Source: Pseudoalteromonas arctica A 37-1-2
GTDB taxonomy: Bacteria > Pseudomonadota > Gammaproteobacteria > Enterobacterales > Alteromonadaceae
Reading direction: 5' to 3'
Assembly: GCF_000238395.3 (NCBI RefSeq)
Contig: NZ_CP011025.1
Location: forward strand, 558,001-622,000
Length of the DNA stretch: 64,000 nucleotides
Under the pieces are notes generated by a model. It saw only the letters and a list, made by a program, of their open reading frames with translations. It was not told the DNA's origin and ran no database searches. This document shows positions 1 to 8,518 of this stretch, piece after piece; the stretch's first letter is position 1; every line of letters starts with the position of its first letter. Both the position numbers and the translations under genes were made by a program.

Positions 1-3000
1 CCAATATCAGCTGAGGCTGAAGAGATCACCAAGCTGTCTCCATCAGAGTCAGTATCATTTGCTAATACGTTTATCAGTATTGGTGCTGCATCTTCAGCCA
101 TGGTCGCGGTATCGTTATTGGCAACAGGTGCATCATTCACTGCAGTTATCGTAATAGCGAGCGTGGCAGTATTCGTTCCACCATTATTATCACTAACAGT
201 ATAAGTAACTGCTGCTAAGCCGTTGCTATCGGCTGCCGGTGTGTATTGAATTTGATTGCCAACTACTGAGACTGAGCCAATATCAGCTGAGGCTGCACTG
301 ATCGCCAGGCTGTCGCCATCTACATCTGAGTCATTTTCTAATACGTTTATCAGTATTGGCGCTGCATTTTCAGCTATGGTGGCCGAATCGGCGTTTGCTA
401 TTGGAGCATCGTTTACGGGGGTAATAGTGATAGTTAACGTTGTTGTACTGGCACCACCGCTGCTATCGCTTACAGTATAAGTAACTGTTGCTACGCCGTT
501 GTCGTCGGCTGCCGGTGTATATTGAATTTGATTGCCAACCACTGCGACCGAACCAGTACCTGCCGAGGCAGCACTGATAGTGAGGCTATCACCATCCACG
601 TCGGAGTCATTTGCCAATACGTTTATCAGTATTGGCGCTGCATCTTCATCTATTGTAGCTGAGTCTGCGTTTGCAATAGGAGTATCGTTTACGGGAGTAA
701 TAATTATTGATAAGTTTGTAGTTGCAGTACCACCATTACCATCACTTATTGTGTAGCTAATAATTGCTGTTCCATTTGTATTCGCAGCAGGCGTGTATTG
801 GATTTTATTATCAACAACAGATGCAGAACCTATATCTGCAGTAGCAGCTGTTATTGTAAGAGTATCGCCATCAATGTCGGAGTCGTTAGCTAGTACGTTA
901 ACTAATAACGCAGGAGCATCTTCGTTCATCGTTGCTGAATCAGCATTTGCAGTAGGGTCATCATTAACGGATGTAACGGTAATAGTCACACTTGCTGTTC
1001 TGTCGTTTATACCTTCATTACCAGTGCTATAGCCATCAGTAATAGTGTAAGTTAGTACTATCTCACCTGAAAAGTTTGCTGGTGGAGTAAACTGTATTTT
1101 TCCGGCGACAATAGTCGCTTCTCCAACGATATTTTCTATGTTCGAAATACTAATCGTATCGCCATCTGCATCAGTGTCGTTAGCTAGCACGTCTAATAAA
1201 GATGCAGAGCTGTCTTCGTCTAACGTAAATTGATCGTTATTGGCTTCTGGAAAAGTATTAACGCCGCTTTCACTTAATGTTACTTGAGCTGTAGCAGTTA
1301 AGCCTTGCTCATTTGAAATTGAATAAGTAAAGCTATCTACACCAATAAAACCTAAGTCTGGTTGGTAGGTAAATGAGCCATCAACTTTTAATGTAAGCTC
1401 GCCATTTTGAGTTGTATTGATTGCCGTGGTGTTAACTGATAAATCGCCAGCCTCAATATTAAAATCGTTAATTAATAAGCCATTTTGTACTGTTACTTCA
1501 AATAATTTATTTTTGCTAAATTGATAGGCATCATTTTGTGCAACAGGGTTATCGGGTTCGCTGTTTATTACTAAAGTTACTGTGGCTGTAGAGGTTGCAC
1601 CTAATGAGTCTATAGCTTGATATTGAAATTGATCAACACCATTAAAATTAGCATCCGGCACATAACTAAAGCTGCCATCAATTGCTAATAATAGTTGGCC
1701 ATGTGTTGGTGCCACAATAAATGTTTCATCAACTGAAAAACTGTCATTATTTGGGTCAGTATCGTTACTAAGCAAACCATTGGCTGCTGTAACCACAAGT
1801 GTTTCATCTTCGCTTAAACTATAGCTATCATTTTTTGTTACAGGGGCTACGTTAGTGTTTGAGCTTACAATAGTTACATTTGCAATAGCCTGAGCACCTT
1901 GTGCATCAACAACTCTATACTGAAAGCTGTCTTCACCTTGCATGTTCTGCTCGCCTTGGTATTCAAAGCTACCATTATCAAAAAGGGTTAATTGTCCTCT
2001 TGTTGGTTCGTTAACAGGCGTTGTATCAACAGTTAAGTCATCTAAATCAATATCGCTATCGTTAATAAGTAAGCCAGGCGATAGGACAACTAAGGTTCCA
2101 TTGTTTGTGATGTTATAAGTATTATCAAGCGCAATAGGGGCGTCGTTAACAGCTAAAATGGTTATCTCTACAACTGCGGTATCTGTCATACCTAGCTCGT
2201 TAGCAACTTGATAGCTAAAGGCATCTTCACCATTAAAGTTTGCAATAGGGATATAAGTAAAATCCCCATTTTCATTTATATTAATGGTGCCATGCTGCGG
2301 TAGAATTAATGCATCTGCATTTACACGTAAATCGCCACTGTATTGATTCGTATCATTTGTTAGAACGTTGCCTTGCAGAGTTTGATCTTCATTTATCTGA
2401 AACTGATCGGCATTAGCTTCTGGTGCAAATGCAAGCTCTCCACCCACTGGTGCTATGTTTATTATATTAGCAAAGCCACTTTCACCACTGCCATCAATAC
2501 CGGTAATAAGTACTTGATAACTTTTATCTGTAAGTGACTCGGTAATGCTTAATGCAGTATCTTGAATACTTAAAAATTGTTGCCCGTTTTCTAATTCATT
2601 AATATTAGTAGATGAAACTCCAGCTTGAGTTGCAATATAAACGTTATAACGATTAAGTTCGGGGTTAGCCTGCCACGAAAGATTAATATTATCTTCGTCT
2701 CGCTGAGCTGTAACACCTTCAATTTGATATGGTTGCCAGTTAAAAGTAATTGCATCAGCAAGGACTTGATTATTTAAAGTGTCAGTTATCCATATTTCTA
2801 GGCGTATCTCTCCTGGAGTTACACCATAAAGTGCAGGGCTGAGGCCTATAATTGATTTTTCGTAGTCAAAACCACAATCAGAAGAACACAGTGATATGCT
2901 TTTATTGACACTAGGGAGCACTAAATTAACTTCAGCAATGCCATCAGTATCCGAAGCTTCAAGTAAAAAAGAAACGTTGCCTTGCACAGTTTCGTTTGTT

Positions 3001-3266
3001 TGTGAAAAAACAATATTAGCGCGTGTATTAGCTATGCTTGATCCAACTACTCCTCTACTTGAAGTGACAGCACCTAAAACTTTTGTATTCTTGGTTTTAT
3101 TGCTCGCTATAACACCAGCCAAATTTATATAGCTAGTCACCGTTGGCGATACTACTTCAGCCGTAGGTGATTGTATTGCCTCTTGAGCAGGGCTTTCTTC
3201 TGAGCCTCCACAGGCACTTAACAAAAACACCATAGAACCAAGCAAAAATATATTTTTTGCTGTCAT
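1..3266 (-). CDS. Giant tandem-repeat lipoprotein (FN3 plus cadherin/VCBS-like repeats), partial
   Basis: The reading frame opens with ATG at 3266 and stays open to the window edge, giving at least 1088 codons with the C-terminus missing. The N-terminus is a lipoprotein signal with lipobox LLSAC and a following GGSEES, with no Asp at +2, so outer-membrane sorting is expected. An FN3-like segment (around NLSWQANPELNRYNVY) follows. Then come Ig/cadherin-like modules with motifs such as NDTDSDGDSL and ITAVNDAPVANNDT, typical of tandem-95/VCBS repeat proteins. The last four visible modules repeat with an exact 276-bp (92-residue) period. Large repeat proteins of this type usually act as adhesins or matrix proteins at the cell surface; that role is inferred. 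It is last in an operon with a FecR-domain protein and a Slam-like barrel protein. No full-length frame exists on the opposite strand. Confidence 0.85.
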   Translation of the reverse strand, partial: MTAKNIFLLGSMVFLLSACGGSEESPAQEAIQSPTAEVVSPTVTSYINLAGVIASNKTKNTKVLGAVTSSRGVVGSSIANTRANIVFSQTNETVQGNVSFLLEASDTDGIAEVNLVLPSVNKSISLCSSDCGFDYEKSIIGLSPALYGVTPGEIRLEIWITDTLNNQVLADAITFNWQPYQIEGVTAQRDEDNINLSWQANPELNRYNVYIATQAGVSSTNINELENGQQFLSIQDTALSITESLTDKSYQVLITGIDGSGESGFANIINIAPVGGELAFAPEANADQFQINEDQTLQGNVLTNDTNQYSGDLRVNADALILPQHGTININENGDFTYIPIANFNGEDAFSYQVANELGMTDTAVVEITILAVNDAPIALDNTYNITNNGTLVVLSPGLLINDSDIDLDDLTVDTTPVNEPTRGQLTLFDNGSFEYQGEQNMQGEDSFQYRVVDAQGAQAIANVTIVSSNTNVAPVTKNDSYSLSEDETLVVTAANGLLSNDTDPNNDSFSVDETFIVAPTHGQLLLAIDGSFSYVPDANFNGVDQFQYQAIDSLGATSTATVTLVINSEPDNPVAQNDAYQFSKNKLFEVTVQNGLLINDFNIEAGDLSVNTTAINTTQNGELTLKVDGSFTYQPDLGFIGVDSFTYSISNEQGLTATAQVTLSESGVNTFPEANNDQFTLDEDSSASLLDVLANDTDADGDTISISNIENIVGEATIVAGKIQFTPPANFSGEIVLTYTITDGYSTGNEGINDRTASVTITVTSVNDDPTANADSATMNEDAPALLVNVLANDSDIDGDTLTITAATADIGSASVVDNKIQYTPAANTNGTAIISYTISDGNGGTATTNLSIIITPVNDTPIANADSATIDEDAAPILINVLANDSDVDGDSLTISAASAGTGSVAVVGNQIQYTPAADDNGVATVTYTVSDSSGGASTTTLTITITPVNDAPIANADSATIAENAAPILINVLENDSDVDGDSLAISAASADIGSVSVVGNQIQYTPAADSNGLAAVTYTVSDNNGGTNTATLAITITAVNDAPVANNDTATMAEDAAPILINVLANDTDSDGDSLVISSASADI

Positions 3267-3305
3267 TTTAAATACTCCATAATAAAAGCTTTGTATCCAA
3301 TGTGT

Positions 3306-4427
3306 TTATGGTTCTAATTTAAAAGAACCGCTAGCATTTACATCAGGATTATTTATTTCGTTAAGATTAAAGTTGCCAGTAATATTGTCTAAGTCATTCA
3401 AAAATATTGCATCAACATCGCCCTCGGCTTTATTGTTGCCATGGGATGCAAATGTAACGGCTAGGTCAAGTTCGCTTAAATTTATTAAGCCGCTGTAAGC
3501 CGCATACCAATTTCCGCCCGCGTCATTAAAACTAATTTCGCCATCAGGTACCGTGCCATTATCAAAATCAACAGCCATAGTCATAGCAAAGTCAGTAACA
3601 GCACCCACACTCGAATTTACATTAAAGCTTGATGCTTCATAGTTAAATACACCTTGGCGCTGAGCTATTTGATCGACTAAAGATGCGCTGCTAACTGTTT
3701 GAAATTGTTGTTCAGAATATATATCCATAGTATCTGTATCTGCTTCAAAAGCATTTACTTCAACTTCAGTTACAGATGCTTGTTCAGTCTCTTCTTCGTT
3801 GTCATCTTTAGGGTCGATCGTTACTATATTTTGATCAAACACACGTGCCGCACGCGTCATTTTTAATACTTCACCAGAGGCTGTAATTTGTGCAAACGAA
3901 AATGCCTCGTTATCACCCAAAGAAACCACGCTATTATTTTCTAAAGTTAAATCTATTGCGCCATCCCATACAGCTAAAAACACATTGCCTTCAACGAGCT
4001 GAACTTCAAAATGTGTTCCACGTATACCAATAGAGCCAACGGGGGTTTTTACATTATAAGAGCCGCCATTTTTTTTAATCACACCCGAAATAGAGCGTAA
4101 ACCACCTTTAAGTAACTCAATAGAAGCAGAACCTTGTTGGGTATTATCATCAAATTCGTAGTTAGCAATATTTAGTTCTGAATTTTCTTTTAAAGCGATT
4201 AAACCACCATCCGACATTGAAAATTGCGCTTTGCTTTTCTCTCCGGTCGTAATGCGATCTACACCAAAAACGGTATCTCTGCGCTGCAACTGCCGTTGTT
4301 GTTCAGAGCTTCCATCAACCGCTAGTACAGAGCCTCGCGCTAAAATAGTTTTACCAGCAGGGGAGTTTGCTTGTGTATAAAAACTTACACAAAGTAAAGT
4401 GGTAATTACAGGGAGTAAATGTTTCAT
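3306..4427 (-). CDS. FecR-domain protein with C-terminal barrel-like region
   Basis: 373 residues. A Sec signal peptide (MKHLLPVITTLLCVSFYTQA) is followed by a FecR domain at about 25-190, with the pattern GGLRSISGVIKK, then TPVGSIGIRGTHFEV, then VWDGAIDL. After an acidic linker (about 205-240) the last ~120 residues are rich in short beta strands and glycine: DFDNGTVPDGEISF, YSGLINLSELDL, GDVDAIFLND, ASGSFKLEP. That pattern resembles the TbpB/hemophilin-type C-terminal barrel of Slam clients. Stand-alone FecR-domain proteins without an adjacent sigma factor or TonB receptor are common in marine bacteria and are not classical iron-citrate regulators. It lies 12 bp downstream of the Slam-like gene and 39 bp upstream of the giant lipoprotein. 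The FecR domain is firm. The barrel assignment is an inference from pattern. Confidence 0.8.
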   Translation of the reverse strand: MKHLLPVITTLLCVSFYTQANSPAGKTILARGSVLAVDGSSEQQRQLQRRDTVFGVDRITTGEKSKAQFSMSDGGLIALKENSELNIANYEFDDNTQQGSASIELLKGGLRSISGVIKKNGGSYNVKTPVGSIGIRGTHFEVQLVEGNVFLAVWDGAIDLTLENNSVVSLGDNEAFSFAQITASGEVLKMTRAARVFDQNIVTIDPKDDNEEETEQASVTEVEVNAFEADTDTMDIYSEQQFQTVSSASLVDQIAQRQGVFNYEASSFNVNSSVGAVTDFAMTMAVDFDNGTVPDGEISFNDAGGNWYAAYSGLINLSELDLAVTFASHGNNKAEGDVDAIFLNDLDNITGNFNLNEINNPDVNASGSFKLEP

Positions 4428-4439
4428 AAATACCTTAAA

Positions 4440-5765
4440 TTAAAATGAGTAAGAAGCGCTTAAATTGATATCTAAACGGTCATATTCGAATAAAGAAATA
4501 TTACTGGATTTATCTTGATAGTTGGCAGCCAACTGTATTGCTAAATCACGATTAACTAAGTAGCGAACAGAAGTTGAGAGCATAAAGAGGTTATCGGCAC
4601 GTTCTTGTAAAAATAAAGGGTGATCATCTTTATAATTAATCCATTGGTATCCAGCAAGAGATAACAACTGCCAATGTTGAGCTAGTTGAGTGTTCACTTG
4701 GTAGTACAAACTCGTAATATTACGGCTATTAAATTCACCTTCAGTAATATCGGCTTCTTCATTTTTAGCGTTAACACTTAAACTTTGAAACCATTGCTTA
4801 GTTGCATAGCTAGCTCCTGCGTTTATTGCATAAAACGAATTATTGAGCTTTTCATCAAATCTATTATTTAAAACACCCGCAGTCGCAGAGCTAAATAAAT
4901 TAACTTGTTTATTCAGCTTATAACTAGCACCTGCTGTTAAAGCTGATTCAGTACGATAAAGATCGCCATCAAGCATTAATGGAGTCGTCGATACTTGTGC
5001 AAACCAACTTATGTCATTTTGTTTATATTGATAGGCAGCATTAATATGCGCATTTATACGATCGTATTGGCTGAGTTCTGCAAACTTGTACCACCCGGTA
5101 TTAACACTCAAAGTGATTAAACTTTTCTGATCTATAGGGTGAGAGTACTTTCCTCTGTAATTTAGTCGCGCATAGTTGTCTTGCGTACTTTTACTTTCTG
5201 GCGATAATAAAAATTCACCAATATTAGGGATTATAATCGTATTTTCTGCCGTACCCGCATTTACGTTGCCATCAACGCCAAGTGCAAGCTCAATATTTTG
5301 CTTATAAGAACGCCCAGCTTCTTGCTTTTTAAGTGTGGTTGTATCAAGTAACGACTGTGCCGAAGATTTTATGTTATTAGGTGTGTTAGGTGAGTTAATC
5401 AGTATTAAAGCTTGAGTATCGGCAGCAGGTAAATTATTAACGGTTAAATAAGCACGAACTAAGTACAAGCGAGCTTCATACCATCTAGGGTTATTTTCAA
5501 CCACGCGTTCAAAAGCAAATACAGCAGGTGCCGCATTTCCTGTTTTAAGCGCAGAAACCCCAAGTAAAAAATCATAAACAGGCTCACCTAAGTATTGAAA
5601 TTCACTGTTACTTTTTTCGTAAGCCTGAGTATATTTCTTTTCAGAAACTAATTTTTGCAGTTCAATCAATAGATTATCATATTCATCATTGCTTTGAGCC
5701 AATGAGCTAAAGCTTATTAAGGCCAAATAACTACATAGTAAATTTCTTAAAAGCTGTTTAATCAT
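4440..5765 (-). CDS. TPR plus beta-barrel outer-membrane protein, Slam/DUF560-like
   Basis: 441 residues. A signal peptide ends near SSLAQS at residue 24. Residues about 30-150 form helical TPR-like repeats (AAPAVFAFERVVENNPRWYEARLYLVRAYL). From about 160 to the end there are alternating amphipathic strands, finishing in the terminal Phe expected of BAM-inserted barrels (LDINLSASYSF). An N-terminal TPR and a ~280-residue barrel are the architecture of DUF560, the surface lipoprotein assembly modifier (Slam) family, which moves lipoproteins and some soluble proteins across the outer membrane. It is first in an operon whose next two genes encode a FecR/barrel-like protein and a large lipoprotein, which are plausible clients. 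A general TPR-barrel OMP of unknown role is the alternative. Confidence 0.72.
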   Translation of the reverse strand: MIKQLLRNLLCSYLALISFSSLAQSNDEYDNLLIELQKLVSEKKYTQAYEKSNSEFQYLGEPVYDFLLGVSALKTGNAAPAVFAFERVVENNPRWYEARLYLVRAYLTVNNLPAADTQALILINSPNTPNNIKSSAQSLLDTTTLKKQEAGRSYKQNIELALGVDGNVNAGTAENTIIIPNIGEFLLSPESKSTQDNYARLNYRGKYSHPIDQKSLITLSVNTGWYKFAELSQYDRINAHINAAYQYKQNDISWFAQVSTTPLMLDGDLYRTESALTAGASYKLNKQVNLFSSATAGVLNNRFDEKLNNSFYAINAGASYATKQWFQSLSVNAKNEEADITEGEFNSRNITSLYYQVNTQLAQHWQLLSLAGYQWINYKDDHPLFLQERADNLFMLSTSVRYLVNRDLAIQLAANYQDKSSNISLFEYDRLDINLSASYSF

Positions 5766-5817
5766 GCTTAATTTTATATCCCATAGGAAGTTTGATGTTT
5801 TGTAATAAAGTGATGTT

Positions 5818-5977
5818 ATACCAATCTGCTTATGTGTGAGGTCTATTTAACGTTAAGAAAATCACGCTAGAACTAGGCGGAAATTTTTGTATCTAGTTGT
5901 TCTAAATAAAAAATTTTAACAACGTTTTAGTGAAATTTAATTCGTTAAGTTGCTCAAATATTTATGCAGGTTGGTAT
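5818..5977. repeat. MITE-like element with terminal inverted repeats
   Basis: A 160-bp non-coding segment is bounded by near-identical inverted ends: ataccaatctgc on the left, and the reverse complement ataccaacctgc on the right. Similarity continues a few bases further in. The interior is AT-rich and carries no open frame. It lies in the promoter-proximal region of the Slam-like operon. The TIRs and lack of coding capacity fit a miniature inverted-repeat element. No second copy is visible in the window. Confidence 0.55.
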
Positions 5978-6240
5978 TAGTACTAAAAATCTAGCACTTT
6001 TTGTACTTAAGTACAGCCAATGTAATCACATTGGTTAAATAAATGTTATTTAATTGCAGGCTAAATACTTGCTAATAAATCTTCAAGTTAAACTAATTAA
6101 AGGGGAGAGGTTGCTGATAAACTAATTTAGCTTAAAATATTAATTTGGGTAACAAAGCTTAGGTATGCTGTATAGAATATTAAAAAAGATAATTTAGGGG
6201 AATTATTAAAATATAAATAAGGGATTACTAGGAGAAAAAG

Positions 6241-6317
6241 TGGGGCGATTGACGGGGCTTGAACCCGCGACAACCGGAATCACAATCCGGGGCTCTACCA
6301 ACTGAGCTACAACCGCC
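6241..6317 (-). tRNA. tRNA-His (anticodon GTG)
   Basis: The minus strand folds into a full cloverleaf. The acceptor stem has the extra G at -1 paired to C73, which is diagnostic for tRNA-His. The D-arm is GCTCAGTTGGTAGAGC and the anticodon arm CCGGATTGTGATTCCGG carries GTG. The T-arm is GCGGGTTCAAGCCCCGT-like, and the 3' CCA is encoded. No integrase or attachment duplication is visible next to it. Confidence 0.97.
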
Positions 6318-6600
6318 ACTACACACACCTTGTTTGGTGTGGCGCGCATAATACATAAAATAATAAATGTTGTGAAGTCTAAAAGTGAAATAAATTAAAA
6401 TAATTTAAATAAACAAATTTAATCAGTGTTAGACAGCTAATATTTACGGGGATTAAGTAACATATTTGTCGCATAACCTTCGCGAAAAATCGAATATAGG
6501 CGACTTTAATAGTATTAATTCATTATTCTATGAGAATAAATTGTAAATTAATGTATAATAATGCTCGGAAAACGCTTAATAAAAAACATTTGGAGTAAAT
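6318..6600. other. Intergenic region, tRNA-His to mscS
   Basis: AT-rich stretch holding divergent promoters for tRNA-His and mscS. A TATAAT box at 6554-6559 lies about 40 bp before the mscS start, without a convincing -35. No open frame or repeat is seen. Confidence 0.4.
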
Positions 6601-7419
6601 ATGGATTCAGTACTTAATTGGCTTAACGATAACTCAGGCCTAATCTTACACTACGGTATACAAGCTGTTGTTGCGCTTGTTATCTTTTTGCTTGGTAGTC
6701 GTATCGCTAAGTTTTGTTCTAACTTAACTGAAAAAGGTTTTGCTAAAAAGAAAGTAGATAAAGCTGTAGGGTCGTTTGTTTCAAGCATTGTGTACACACT
6801 TGTATTTGCTGTTACTATTTTAATGGCACTTTCGCAAATTGGTATTGAAACAACTTCGTTCATTGCTATTTTAGGTGCTGCAGGCTTAGCTGTTGGCTTA
6901 GCATTACAAGGTTCATTATCTAACTTCGCATCAGGCGTACTTATTATTTTACTTCGCCCATTCAAGTCTGGTGACTTTGTTGAAGCAGGTAATAAAATGG
7001 GTACTGTTAAGAAAATCGAAATATTCTCAACTGAACTTCGTACTCCAGATAATAAAGTAATCATCGTACCAAACTCTCAAATAATGTCTGGCGCTATTAC
7101 TAACTTCTCGCGAGAGTCTACTCGTCGTATCGACTTAGTTATTGGCGTTGGTTACGATGCTGATTTACGTCAAGCTAAAGAAGTATTGAAGTCTGTATTA
7201 GATGCAGAAACACGCATACTTAAAGATCCAGCTTATACCGTAGCTGTAAACGAGTTAGGGGATTCTAGCGTAAACTTTGTTGTTCGTCCTTGGGTTAACG
7301 CTGCTGATTACTGGCCTACTTACTGGTCATTAATGGAAAATATTAAAATTGCATTAGATGATGCAAATATTGCAATCCCATTTCCACAAATGGATGTTCA
7401 TTTTCACAAGCAAGACTAA
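6601..7419 (+). CDS. mscS: Small-conductance mechanosensitive channel MscS
   Basis: 272 residues, close to the family's usual ~280. Three N-terminal membrane segments lie at about 15-37, 60-82 and 86-113. The pore-lining TM3 contains the hallmark Gly/Ala-rich run GAAGLAVGLALQGSLSNFAS. The cytoplasmic beta domain begins RPFKSGDFVE and is followed by the C-terminal vestibule (VPNSQIMSGAITNFS). The protein is a homoheptameric inner-membrane channel that releases solutes on hypo-osmotic shock. The ATG has a GGAG Shine-Dalgarno (ttggagtaaat). It is monocistronic, with a strong hairpin after it. Confidence 0.95.
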   Translation: MDSVLNWLNDNSGLILHYGIQAVVALVIFLLGSRIAKFCSNLTEKGFAKKKVDKAVGSFVSSIVYTLVFAVTILMALSQIGIETTSFIAILGAAGLAVGLALQGSLSNFASGVLIILLRPFKSGDFVEAGNKMGTVKKIEIFSTELRTPDNKVIIVPNSQIMSGAITNFSRESTRRIDLVIGVGYDADLRQAKEVLKSVLDAETRILKDPAYTVAVNELGDSSVNFVVRPWVNAADYWPTYWSLMENIKIALDDANIAIPFPQMDVHFHKQD

Positions 7420-7484
7420 TTTTAAATACCTATTTAATTAAAGCTCGTCTTAATTGTTGCAGTAGTAAAGCAACTCAAAAATAT

Positions 7485-7521
7485 AAAATTTTCATGTGGA
7501 GTTCTCTGCATGAAAATTTTT
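7485..7521 (+). terminator. Hairpin after mscS
   Basis: A perfect 12-bp stem, aaaattttcatg (7485-7496) and catgaaaatttt (7509-7520), with a 12-nt loop, 65 bp after the mscS stop. The T-rich 3' arm is compatible with intrinsic termination. Confidence 0.65.
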
Positions 7522-7607
7522 AACGTAATTAATGAGTTGTTTTGCTTGCTCTTACAAGTAGCGGTTTAATAAAATAGATACACATTTTATACAAAGGTTA
7601 TTTTTTA

Positions 7608-8396
7608 ATGAAATTAAAGCTTTTATCAATTTTAGTTGCAGCCTCTGCTGCAACTAACGCATTTGCTGCAGACGTAGACACAGAACAAAAAACGTGGGAA
7701 GTTACCAGTGAGCTTGGCGCTATTATCACAAGCGGTAATACAGAAACAACCACGCTTAAAGGTGGTATTAAGGTTCAGCACAACCTTGAACAATGGAACA
7801 ATGAATATAAACTAGATGGCATTTACAAAGAAGATGAAGTTGAAGATGCTAACGGCGACAAAAACAAGCAGCGTACTAATGAAAAGTACTCTATTTCTGC
7901 GCAAGGTAATTACAAATTAAATGAAGATCATTCTCATCTATTCATTTATGGTTCACACGTTTCAGATTATTTTGGAGCATATAGAAGTGAGTCAGTAATT
8001 TCTGCAGGTTATGGTCTACGTTTATTAAACGAAAAAACAATGTGGTTAAGTGCCGAAGTTGGTCCTGGTTATAAATATTTTGAATACCCAGATGACAGCA
8101 CTGAAATAGATGATAACGGTAACTCTCTTGCTGGTGAATTTGAAGGTGAAGTAATTGCCTTAGGTAAATTAGATTACAACTGGCAAATTTCTGAAAATGC
8201 ACGTTTTACGCAATTAGTTGCTGTTGAATATGGTGAAACAAACACTAAAACTCGCTCTGAAACTGCATTACTTGCAAAAATAAACGGCTCATTACAAATG
8301 AAAGTCGCTTTTAATGTCACTAACAACTCAGATGTTGCTGACGACAAAGAAAGCACTGACACAGAAACATCATTTACTCTGGTTTACAGTTTTTAA
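7608..8396 (+). CDS. DUF481 family outer-membrane protein (YdiY-like)
   Basis: 262 residues. A signal peptide is cleaved after NAFA (residue 20). The mature protein opens WEVTSELGAIITSGNTETTTLKG, the DUF481 signature, and continues as alternating beta strands to a terminal Phe (TSFTLVYSF), as expected of a barrel inserted by BAM. The family is a small salt-associated outer-membrane barrel with no defined biochemical role. It is flanked by hairpins on both sides, so it is probably a single-gene unit. Confidence 0.85.
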   Translation: MKLKLLSILVAASAATNAFAADVDTEQKTWEVTSELGAIITSGNTETTTLKGGIKVQHNLEQWNNEYKLDGIYKEDEVEDANGDKNKQRTNEKYSISAQGNYKLNEDHSHLFIYGSHVSDYFGAYRSESVISAGYGLRLLNEKTMWLSAEVGPGYKYFEYPDDSTEIDDNGNSLAGEFEGEVIALGKLDYNWQISENARFTQLVAVEYGETNTKTRSETALLAKINGSLQMKVAFNVTNNSDVADDKESTDTETSFTLVYSF

Positions 8397-8428
8397 CCAA
8401 TGTAACTAAGTTAATGACACTAAAGTGA

Positions 8429-8454
8429 CAAAAGGGACGAAAGTCCCTTTTTTA
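8429..8454 (+). terminator. Intrinsic terminator after the DUF481 gene
   Basis: An 8-bp GC-containing stem, aaagggac/gtcccttt, with a GAAA tetraloop is followed by a T-run, 33 bp after the stop codon. Confidence 0.9.
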
Positions 8455-8518
8455 TTTGCTCAAAATTAATGTATTATAGCCATCAATTTTGGTTGTAGAC
8501 CTAGGGATATACCTACTC

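Noticed and set aside
256..1032. Three plus-strand open frames of 74-79 codons with similar translated sequences
   Set aside because: They are antisense shadows of the 276-bp repeats in the minus-strand lipoprotein. Their similarity to each other follows from the repeat.
6241..6317. tRNA-His as an integration site of a mobile element
   Set aside because: No integrase lies beside it and no partial copy of its 3' end is seen elsewhere in the window.
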